From: Trochalopteron elliotii
Taxonomy: Eukaryota; Chordata; Aves; Passeriformes; Leiothrichidae
NCBI GenBank assembly: GCA_024734555.1
Contig: JANPWX010000080.1
Span: forward strand, 4,097,419-4,161,418
Reading direction: 5' to 3'
DNA: 64,000 bases
Part shown: piece after piece, positions 52,406-62,500 of the stretch
How the letters are laid out: each line of letters begins with the position of its first letter
Position numbering within the stretch: the stretch's first letter is position 1
Translations under genes and position numbers: made by a program
Notes under the pieces: generated by a model
Database searches by the model: none
Told to the model about the DNA's origin: nothing
The model's input: the letters and a program-made list of their open reading frames with translations, nothing else

Positions 52406-52766
52406 TTGGAGGGAACTATGGCAGGGATTTACTGCATTTACTCAAAAATACAGCAGCCATTTGGAAACATTCTCAGGGCTGTTTGACCCCTTGAAAGACA
52501 AGGAGATGGGGAATCTCCAAATAACTGAATTATTTCATTCTCCTTGAAGTTATCTTTCTGCTTTTTAATGTTTGTTTACAGAATTTAAAAAAAAAAAAAA
52601 CCAAACCTCTAACTGCAACTGGTAGTTTTAATTTCCTTTAAATATTATTAGATAGAAACAATACTACCTGAATAGCAAAGTGGCAATTACAACTCAACAT
52701 TTCTTACAGTATATACCTCCCTCTGTATTAATGCAGGCGTTTTCCCTCTTTTATGTGTATTTTTAC

Positions 52767-52980
52767 CTTTGTGTCATAATTTTGTAGGCGTCTGGAAGGA
52801 AGCACTCGGTGTTCTCCATCTGGAAAGGGTCAGCATCACAGATCTTGTCGTCTGTCCGTCCATAGTTGGCGCTTTCTATCATGATCACATCGCTGCCCGG
52901 ACACCGCAGGTCGATGGAGTAGCCTTCGCAGGAGAGCTCCCTCCTCACCAAACCAAATGGTAGTGCTGCTCGGCTGAAAC
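52767..52980 (-). CDS. ADGRL2: ADGRL2 exon: first half of lectin domain
   Basis: A 214-nt exon (phase 1 to 2) read 52980 to 52767, acceptor GTTTTTTGCAG and donor CAAAG|GTAAAAA. It completes a codon (probably Gly) and encodes [40 protein letters not shown] and [20 protein letters not shown], ending [10 protein letters not shown] and two bases of Arg. These are the first strands and four Cys of the SUEL/RBL lectin domain; [11 protein letters not shown] is the family signature. FSRAALPFG directly follows the signal peptide in known latrophilin-2, so the upstream exon should carry the initiator Met and signal peptide. The exon sits between the two copies of the 48-bp direct repeat. Confidence 0.97.
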
Positions 52981-53732
52981 CTGCAAAAAACAACAAGGAC
53001 AAAATGGAGTTGAGCCTAAAGGATATATTGAATTGGACAGTTCTTTTTCAGCCACATAAGCACTAACTCACGTGTCCTAAAGGAAGTGAACCTTTACACA
53101 GTTTGACCTGGCACCATGTTAAGTGAGGCATCTTTCATGGAACTGTCACATCCCTACACCATGGCTGCTGTGTCCTTAACCTGGGAAAAGAGGAAATTCC
53201 TTTTCACTGCTTCTAATCCTGGGCAGGGCAGACAGTGGTGCCTGTCTGCATGGCTACACTGCACATTCCAGTTTCCATTTCTTTTCTCTCTGCTTCTGTT
53301 TCCACTCCTTGGGCACAGTCAGATAGGCTGTGTCTGGAAGCGGGAAGCAGCAGAGCAGGCAGGATTTGCAGAAGTGATTTTAAAAAAGAAAACAATACAA
53401 CCACAAAAAAGCCCAAAGACATAGTTCCAACTTCCAACTTCATTAGGCTTTTTTACTTTGCATCTCCCTTTCTCCAGGAAGAGCTGGTTACTTTTTGCTC
53501 AGCTATTTTGTGACCTCAACATGGACATGATCCAATGTACATGCTGACACTTCACCTAATTGAACTCCAGTGCCCCATACTGTGTCTTTTACATAAATTT
53601 AACTACATATAGATAGGATCTTGAAACAAATACAGAAATTATCAGTACCACAAATTGCAGATGTCTACTGCATAAAATCTCCCCATCTCTCACAAAAATT
53701 ATACATTTCACAGAATTTTACTTTTAACGTGG

Positions 53733-53780
53733 TTTTTCTCCTTAATAGGATTGCTAAAAATAAGTAACTTCTCCAATCAA
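53733..53780 (+). repeat. 48-bp direct repeat, copy 2
   Basis: Identical to 52358-52405 in the same orientation, offset by 1,375 bp. It lies about 750 bp upstream (gene sense) of the first lectin exon, so the two copies bracket that exon. Confidence 0.95.
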
Positions 53781-56700
53781 GCAGTATAAAATCCTTTAGA
53801 AACAAAACAAGGATCAGCTATTCATCCAGATGTTTAGTCTTTTAAAGACATTTCTTAATGCAAAAGAATATACTACATCAGAACAAAACTATCTGCATAG
53901 TACAGTTTCTTGTACACAGTTACGGATTATTATTAAACAGTATTTCTGTTTCTTACAAAATTGTGTGACTTTTGGAAGACAAGCTGGGTAGTATGGCAGT
54001 GTTAAAAGCTTATTTCTTTAAAATAGGAAATCCTAAATTTTCAGGAGGAATTCCTATTTTTTAAAAATGTCTTCATAATACAGTAGCACAAGGCCATTAA
54101 TATTTCTTTGCAGGCTGTTGGAGACCAGTTGTAGCAGCAAAGAGAAACAGTTGCTAAGTATGGAAAACTGGAGCTCAGTGGTTTTTTGAAAGCGAAGAAA
54201 ATAAACCTAGCTTTAAAAGTATGATGCAATGGAAGAAGCAAGGAAGCAAGTGCCTAAAAAAATGAAGAACAACTTGAGATAACCCCTTGATAGTAAATTT
54301 TCCCATGAACCAGAGGCCATCACTTTTTCTATTGAATTCTGTAGATTAAACCTCCTACTATATGCAGATGATTATCTGTTAAGACGGCAAAAGTTTTTTA
54401 TAATGATCACACAAGTGTAAGGATGTGGCTCCCTGGCTGCCAGAGCCCATCTTCCCACCCACTCCTCCTCTACCTGCACATCCCTGCCTTCCCCTTGCAC
54501 CAGCACCAGTTTTTGTACAACTTGTGTAATGAACTTAGGCCAGGGGCTGGTCTGAGCCTCACCTCCCTCTACTGCAGGCACCTGAGGAGGTCCCAGAGGA
54601 CCAGGTCTTTGACTGGGCATGAACTTGCCCAGCCACAAGGAGAACAGTTGGCCAGAGCCCAGTGACCAGGTCTGTGTCTATATTTTGTGGAACCATATCC
54701 TACAGGAAACCAGTACTGTTACACTGCCAGTATGTTTCAGTATTTGTTAATAAGGGAAGGAGCCATAGTGCTGTGGAAAGCATCAGGCTCCATCTCAGAT
54801 TCACTCCTGGCCCTCAGTTTAGCTGCATATACCATGAGCAATAACAAACACTATTATTACAGGCTTGCTGAGGTGTCATGGGCTGAAAGGTGGAAAGAGC
54901 TAAACCACGAATCCATCACATTAATATCCTGCATGTTCCTCCCATGCAGCAAATTAATACAATGAAGACAGAAGTCACTCACAGCACAGTGAGGGCGTGA
55001 AACGGGCACAGGGAGGGCTACATGCTGAGTCCCCACCACACGTGAATACAGCAACTCCTTTGATTAATTACCATCACAACAGCCATGGTGGGACAAATAT
55101 AATGATGCCATTCCTGCATCCTACCACTCCTGTCAAATCTAATGTCATCCCCAGGAAGCTGGCAGCAATGGTGTCTGTATCTCCTGCACTCCGCAGGGAT
55201 TCCGTGGCCTGCAGCACCACCATGGCCTGGCTGGAGGTGCCCACCCCTCCCAAACGTTTTGAATTTCCATCAGCAAGAAGGGCAAGAGCACATGCAGCTG
55301 TCCAAAGAGGTGTTTGCACCAGGACAGGAGGGAAGGGGCATGGGGTACAGCTGCTGAGGTGTCACCGGCTTCACGCGCAGCAGCAGCTCAGGATAGTTAT
55401 GGGGCCGGGGCTGACAAACCCACACAGAGCTCCCTGTGACCAGCACTGACCCCTGCCGTGGATCCTGCAGCACAGGCTCCACTTCTGCTAGGAAATACTC
55501 CGAATTCAAACGCAAGACCTCTGCAGTTTTGCTACAGAGAAATCAGCAGCCTGCAACTCTTACTTCATCATCTATGGCAACTGCTATAATGACTATGAAT
55601 GTGTTTTATCCTGCAGTTTTTCCCCCTGCAGGCATCCGCAAGAAGTTCTGTATTAGGACAAACATTAAAAATATTAGAGCAAGGTTAGATCACTTTGCAG
55701 GCAACAGAGGACACACCTGAGATTGCAATATAGGTGTTACATTGCAAAAGCAGCAAGGAATAAAGCAAAACAATGCAGTGTGTGTTAGGTGGGAATGCTG
55801 CTCTAAGGAATCTCTGTGGTGCAGAAAGAATTTTAACTAAATAAAATAAATAAATGCAAAGTCCACTAGCAGAGCTGCTATGATCTTTATGCTGAAGCTT
55901 TATTTGTAATTTTTTCCTATCACCAAAGAAAAAATAAGTGTATCAACAAGCAAAGTGTAATTCAATCCATCTTGCAATCTTGACAATCGAAGAAAGAACT
56001 TGTGGGAGGCCCTGTAAGCGAAAAATCAATATTGCAGCTTTGTGCCGTGCAAATGTGAATACTGCCAAATAGCAGTGCTTAGGGTAAAATGAACTGTTTT
56101 GCTCCATTTTCTCCTCTCTGAACAAATGATTTTGAAACGACAGCTTTTTTTTTGGAGCTATAAAACGTCAAGCAATAACTCCCTGTGCTTTAGGCAAGTG
56201 ATTGGAATAAATGCCTCTCAGCAACAGGTGCAATGACTTAGGACTGAAATTCATTTACATTCAGGAGATAATTCCTGATAAACAGATGCACTGCCACGGG
56301 ATGGAAGTGTGAACAACCGGTATCTGAATGCTTCAGCATCATTCCAGAATTTTTTACAAGTAAGTATGTGGCTCTGTCAATAATTACTTTGTATCTCCAG
56401 TGCAATTCCACATGAGTATTCCCAATTCTGTATTTTCTTAACCAACCTGCATTAAACCTGTTGCTTGTCTTACCATACTTCGAACAATCCCATTTTGTTT
56501 GGCTGTCCTCCGGCAGCTGAAATCAACATTCCTCCTCCTCCTGCTAATTGCTTCAAGGCAAACTGTGCCCTGGATGACACCTCTCCTGCTGTCTGCCGCC
56601 CAAAACGCTCCCCAATTGCAAAGACCTTTCTGGTGCCTGGGCTGGGACTCGCAGCACAACCTAAACATTAACTCAAATAAGCATCTATTACCTAATGCAA

Positions 56701-59256
56701 CATATGCTGTCTCTGATTCACTCATGCTTGTGTATATTAATCAGTGTTGTATGCCAATTTTTAAATTTATTTCTTTTAATGGAAGAAGATTAACACCTAA
56801 GGACAAAAAAAAAACCCAAAAAACCCATTGTTTCTATCCTGCTGGCCGTTTTGATTATAGAAAAGCTTCCTGGCAAACATATGTTTCCTGCACATTTTAT
56901 CTGCGCACAAATTAGTTGAGTTCATGCTCTTTATTGAAAGGAGAAAATAAACTGCTTTTGTGAAATCACATTTCTAAGGAAAAAAGGTAGAAGGGATGTT
57001 TAGTGGCAATATACATTCTTTAATGCTTTATTGATCAATCCATATAGAAAGACAAACTGAAAGGAAAAATCACAATCAAAATCTCTCCTCTGATACTTTA
57101 TACTATGCAATGAAAAGTACAAGTCCTATGAAAGAACTGTAACTCAGAATCATGTTTCAGAAATGTGGTAAATTCAAATTTGGCTAAAAAAAATTAATTT
57201 ATGTTTGCAAAGCCTTATTTACCATTCCACTATCTTGGTTCCTTCAGAGAAACTATTTGTCTTTACAAAGACAACCTAAATTTGTCAAAGTGCAAAGAAA
57301 AGTTAATAATTCACAGCATCCTGCCCACTAGCATACCATCTTTTTGAGCTGTCAATAATAAGAGACTGTGCTAAGTTTGGTAGATAAAAGCAAAAAGGCA
57401 CCACCACATTTGAATGTTCACCGAATACAGAGGAAAAACAGTGGAATGTAAACAGGCTAACATCAGTACTCGACATCAGAAGCGAGGAACCTTTGATTAA
57501 AACTTAAAGCGCAGAGAAAGTCAACATGGAAGTATAAAATTATTTCAAAGAATGAAGATACTGGAAGAACTGAGAATCCAAAACAAATTTCTGCAGAAAT
57601 AAATATATATGTCTCTGTGGGCAAGGAAATATTGCTTCTTGTGTTATTTGGCTGTAACAGAAAGGTCTTTTGAAAAGAGCACATCTTTTCAAACAGAATG
57701 TTTACAGTTGTCTCTTTCACAATCTCTTTTATTTTACCATATCATGCAACATGGTGATTTAAGTTCTACACAAGATGAAGTGATGTGTCCTGGGCAGCAT
57801 TTCAATAATATATGTTTAACAAATGCAAAGCCCAATGAAAACTGTGCTGAGAATCCTCTCCCTCTCCACTGAAGTGCATACATGCACACATGGGAGGGTG
57901 CACGAAGACAGCTGAACACACTTCACCATCTGAAAATCATGCAAATGCTGAACATGGGCGCCTCAAAGCTTTTGTAATTCCTCAGACAAGTCTCAGCATC
58001 CTGCAGCTTCTAAAGAATCCCATGAACTCCGTCAAGGGAGACTCTTCTCCCCGTCTCTCAGCACTGTATATATTTCACACAGACAAGCATGTTATTTTGT
58101 TAAACAGCTTTTAAATTATCCAGTTCTGGTCAACAGAACGCTACCAACTACAACAAAAGACAGAGGCAATTTAAATGACAACTGTGCTTTCTCATTCTAT
58201 CTTTGAAGGAAAAAGTCATTCTGGCAAGCATGTCTATTAAAAGATTACATTGGCACAGTAAGAGCTTCTGACAGTGCACAGAGGTCTGGAGTTCACAGCA
58301 CTCAGCTCCTCTTTCAGGGAGACCCAGCAGCCGTGCACAGCCAGCCTGTGCTGCAGCCCAGCACACAAAACCCCACTGTTCAGTCGGGGTCAAATTAGGC
58401 AGGAAGTGATCGTTCCAGAAATACCCTCCTACAGCTGGATTCTCTACCATTTTATGTACATACTCCTTCTTGTCAATTAAGATGCTGAATGGAGCAGACA
58501 TCAAGAGAAAAGAGATTTTTTAGTAAAGGAAAGCTATTTTTTAGTAAGAGACATCTCCCTCGTTTTTTTCAATTGATTCATAAAAATGGGATTATCTCAA
58601 AACAAGGTACATGAAAGTATCTCATTATTTGAACTTTAACAAAGAGGCACAGAGTCCTAAGAAACAGACCTGAACATTTAAATTGCACTGAAACCAGGCA
58701 ACTTCTTCACTGAAAAAATGAGCTGTGAGGGGAGATTCTTAACACTGGTTTCTAGAATTCTGCTTCTCAGACATTTCGTATTTCAATTACATAACTAAAA
58801 TCTGGAAGTTTGTCTCTTACAAAATGGAAATATGAACTCCTATCATAAAAGCTTTTAGAAATATCAAGTAACTAGTGAATGCTTTGTATAATATTTTTTA
58901 CATTTTATTTAAACATGATTTAGCCTTTGAAAAAATTAAAATTTTAAAAATCTTTGACAAGTTTTGATGTTTTTCAAGATTCAGTGTGAGCAGCAAAATT
59001 AAAACTGCGTGTAATTTTCTGTAATTACATACTTAATATTCAGTATACATAAACATAAAGTACCTATGTCTGCTTAATGAAATTCAGGAGAGAAGCCAGA
59101 GTTACACCCTCTGACTCACACCAGGATGGGTCCTGCCTTCCTGGTTCACTGAAACTTATTACAATTTTCCTTCTATGTTTTCAGTCTCCATGCAATTCTC
59201 AAATATAACCCTGTGAGGCTCTCTTCAGCCAAAAAAAAAAGTCAGGGCTTACTTAC

Positions 59257-59311
59257 CTACTTTCTGCACCTTGTTAGATGATTCAGCAAAACCTAAAGTG
59301 AGCAGCAGCAT
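59257..59311 (-). CDS. Candidate alternative first coding exon of ADGRL2
   Basis: The gene strand has an ATG at 59311-59309 opening MLLLTLGFAESSNKVQKV plus one G base, followed by a near-ideal donor, G|GTAAGTAAG. An in-frame stop lies three codons before the ATG. The exon ends in phase 1, exactly what the first lectin exon needs, giving ...VQKV-G-FSRAAL. LLLTLGFA is a short hydrophobic stretch that could act as a weak signal sequence. No homologue is known to me, the N-terminus lacks a basic residue and the hydrophobic core is short, so a chance match remains quite possible. Confidence 0.28.
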
Positions 59312-59448
59312 CTCAGCCTTTTAATCTAACAGCGTCGATCCTTCCTGTGTACTGCTGGCAAGAATCTCATTTAAATTCTCCTAAACAGCTCTCACCCCTC
59401 ATTCAGAAGGGCAAGAATGTGTCTCTCTGAGTCAGCAGAATTAAAGGG

Positions 59449-59510
59449 TTTTTTTTATTATTATTGTGTTTTTGTTAGCATTTGGGTGTGTGTGGGAAGT
59501 GTGTGTGTGC
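59449..59510. repeat. T-rich, TTA and GT low-complexity stretch
   Basis: A T8 run, three TTA units, then short GT runs (TGTGTGTG twice) within about 60 bases of intron. Confidence 0.75.
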
Positions 59511-62500
59511 ACTTTAATAGCAGGAGAGAACAGAAGACAGGGATGAGTGCTACACTGACAGACCTGTAGACCACAGTCCTTCAGTCACCTGGAACAAGAG
59601 CAGGCAGACAGCAGCCATGCACACATCCCCACATTAGCCCAACACGTCTCCTCGTCCCTATTTTGAAGGAATCGCCACTAGGGGAAAAGAGACAGTTTGG
59701 TCTTCATGCCCATTTAATCCTTCACCTGCCTGCTGAGGCTGCCATTAGAGTGCTAATTAATGCTAAACTGTGAAAATGGGCTTCTGCACTTTGAATCCAG
59801 CCACACTGAAACTGGAGAGAAACCACTAATTCCTTTAATGAAAGTCACCAAACCAGAGCCTGGTTCCTGGCAGCGTTTTAGCAATGCCTACATATGACAG
59901 ATGGAAACCATGTGATCTAAACATGAAAGCCTAAATATCTAGTAGAAAAATACGTGTTCTTCCGTTCTCACTTAGCAGCACATTTTGTTCTTATATGCAT
60001 GCACCTTTCCCAGCCCTTTCAGAGGAGCTGTATGCATGAGAGCAAAACTTTGCCCTCTTGATCTAAAATTATTCCAGTTTTAAACAGTTTTCATCTGCCA
60101 ATGATATTTCTTTTCTTTTGCCAGCCAGATGTCTGTTCTCAGGCTGCAAAAATCTCCTTCTTTTTTTCCTTCACATCATACACACTTGATCCTCTGCCAG
60201 CTGACAAAAAGCACTCTACCCTTTTCTTTCTTGCCATTAAATACATTGCATCTTCAAAATTTCTCAAGGCAAGTAAGTCCCATGGTTTTTGTAAACCCGC
60301 CCTCCTGAAGGTTATCTCCAGCTTGCCTACTGTGAACTCCCTGAGCACAGCACCTGTCAGGAAGGAGAAGCTTCTGAATCAGAAACAACCTCTTAAAAAG
60401 GGAGGTAAGACACACAAAGGATGATGTGTCAGAAATGTTGTGTCAACAGGATTTCCCATTGAATTATTTCCTCTGCACAGGATGCCGGTTGCAAAATAAA
60501 AATAAATATTCTTTTACTTTCTATAAAAGTGTATCTTGACAACAACTTATATTTCCAGTTAACACAATCATTTTTTGACTGGAAACCATATGTTAAGGAG
60601 AGGCAGAGGAAGAGGAAGAAAGGGGAATTTCCATCATCAGTATTCAGAGTGGCCAGCTGACAAAAGAACTATTTTCTTCCCATCGTTAAGAAACCTAAAG
60701 CCTTAGGTTTTACCTCAGAGGCTGACAGAAGCCATGCAGAGATGTATCATTTCCTTGGGAATAGGTGCATTGGTGAAAGCCAAATCATCCCAGCAGGTGA
60801 CATGCTGAGTGCTAATAATAAACCCTTAGTGTCCTGTGTACATCACCTTCTTAGCAGGCTATACCCTAACCTATGTAAGAAAGTAAAACATTTAATCTCA
60901 CTAAGATACCTGATAATTCTGGCTCATTTAAAATATTATTCTACAATTGCCAGAGTTTAAAATACCAAATACAGCCCTTAGTGCTAAAAAAATCATAGAT
61001 TTAATTATTGTACAATTGCTACCACATGGCAATATTTGAGATCACAATTGAAAACTTAAAAATGGGACATCTTCTTGTTTACAAACAGAATTCTATATAC
61101 ATTAAAAATGGAATCAAGAAACAATATAAGAGTTCATATACTCCCTTTTGTTTCAGTAAAATGATGGGGTGGAGTCAATTGTCCAAGTATAATTTATAGT
61201 GGAAAAGTTATGTGGTTAATTTTAATGATGACAAGCTGCTTAAAGAGTGTTTATGACCATGCAAATAGTACAGCAATCCCCTTCTCATAAGTATAGCTTC
61301 AGAAGCATTTCAGAGAACACAGGGGTAGAAAGTAGAACCCTTGGAAACACAAAGGCAGGGATCCTGCAGATGAAACCAAAATATACAGTCATACCCCTTT
61401 TGAAAACAAGAAGAGCCATGTGATGAATGGACTTTAAGGTAAATGTGCCGTCACTTTAAATGTTCCCATAAATAGATATGAGACAAGAGTAGCATGCAAT
61501 CTTGGAAAATACCTGTCAGAGTGAAAGGCTTACTTCCTGACCTTACCTTCTGTGAAATATTTCTGGATTTTTGAGATACTATTATAGAGAGGAGAGGGAT
61601 GCACCACACAGTTTTTACAATATACTTAAGATTCTGGCACATTCTGTGAATCATGAAATAATTCTACATACATACTTAAGAGCATCCTCTGAACAATAAA
61701 TTGCATGAAGAAAGGAAAACTATTTCATTTTTTGTAAACAGCAAGGAAATTAAAAAGCTCCTAAGGAACATATGCAGTTCTGACATGCTCCCTGGGCAGC
61801 AGGGAGTAAGAATGGCAACACAGGTACCATTACCAGCTTCAATAAAGAAAATAGGCACCTTTTCCACCCCATCAAACTGGCTATTTATCACCTATAAAGG
61901 AACTGTGTATCCCTATGCCTCATTGTGAACATGAAAGACAAAGGAGATAAAGGGACAGGACAATTAAATTCCACCTGGACTCAAATTCAGGGCTTCTCAG
62001 TTTGAACTCTGGTTTTCAGCCCTGGAATTTGTGTGCCTTCGTCACCAACCGTCACAATGTTGTATGGCAAGAATGCTCTCAGCTTTTAGAGAACCAGCTA
62101 ATGAAGGTTCAAATGAAATAAATGAAAAATCAGGATCCCTGAAATCTCTGAGTACTAACACAGAAACTGAGCTGTGTTTCCAAAGCTCTGCATTGATCTT
62201 AATACAACCCATAATGAAGGCAAGGGCTAGGAAAGCTCTGCACCACACCCAGGAAAAAAATCACTCTTAGGTGCTCCAATATAAACTCCAAACCAGGAAG
62301 ATAGAAGCACTGCACCATTACTACAGATGCTGAAGGTAATTTCCTCAGTAATTAATTTGCATAGTGCTTCACTGTCCCAGGTCAGAGTTTTCTTTTTAAA
62401 AAACCTTTCCCCACATATCTAAAGCAAGTATCTCAGGAGATAGCTGTGAAGTATATAAGATCTACTTGCTCCACTTTTTTCCACACCACCTAAACTGACG

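Larger units (their letters stand above)
32219..52766 (-). other. ADGRL2: ADGRL2 20.5-kb intron splitting the lectin domain
   Basis: A phase-2 intron, donor AAG|GTAAAAA at the high end and ATTACAG acceptor at the low end. Mostly AT-rich unique sequence. Recognised contents: a CR1 3' end (52127-52231), short microsatellites near 36623, 38415 and 43438, one copy of a 48-bp direct repeat (52358-52405), and a GC-richer patch at about 33600-34020 with a 16-bp palindrome ACCCCTGTACAGGGGT at 33973-33988. Open frames inside are unrecognised and considered chance. No nested gene found. Confidence 0.8.
3642..52980 (-). other. ADGRL2: ADGRL2 (latrophilin-2) gene body, partial at both ends
   Basis: Fifteen minus-strand exons join in frame into 983 codons of an adhesion GPCR with the latrophilin order: SUEL lectin, olfactomedin, Ser/Thr-rich stalk, hormone-receptor motif, GAIN/GPS, seven-TM. 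Paralogue choice rests on stretches I recall as typical of L2 rather than L1 or L3: [15 protein letters not shown] in the lectin exon, [12 protein letters not shown] at the olfactomedin start, [13 protein letters not shown] in the stalk and RPEALESWK in GAIN. Latrophilins are postsynaptic and neuronal adhesion receptors whose ectodomains bind teneurins (lectin side) and FLRTs (olfactomedin) and which signal through a tethered agonist. The signal-peptide exon and everything after early TM5 lie outside or were not found. Every intron assigned has GT-AG ends. Confidence 0.96.

Noticed and set aside
54997..55449. 150-codon plus-strand open frame
   Set aside because: Lies in a GC-rich block where stops are rare; no domain or splice support.
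58148..58504. 118-codon minus-strand open frame
   Set aside because: No homology recognised, no splice context; consistent with chance.
61451..61654. Minus-strand stretch ending T-E-G before GTAAGG, resembling the NTEG end of the latrophilin-2 signal exon
   Set aside because: In the frame needed for phase 1 there is a stop upstream and no ATG, and no hydrophobic signal segment.
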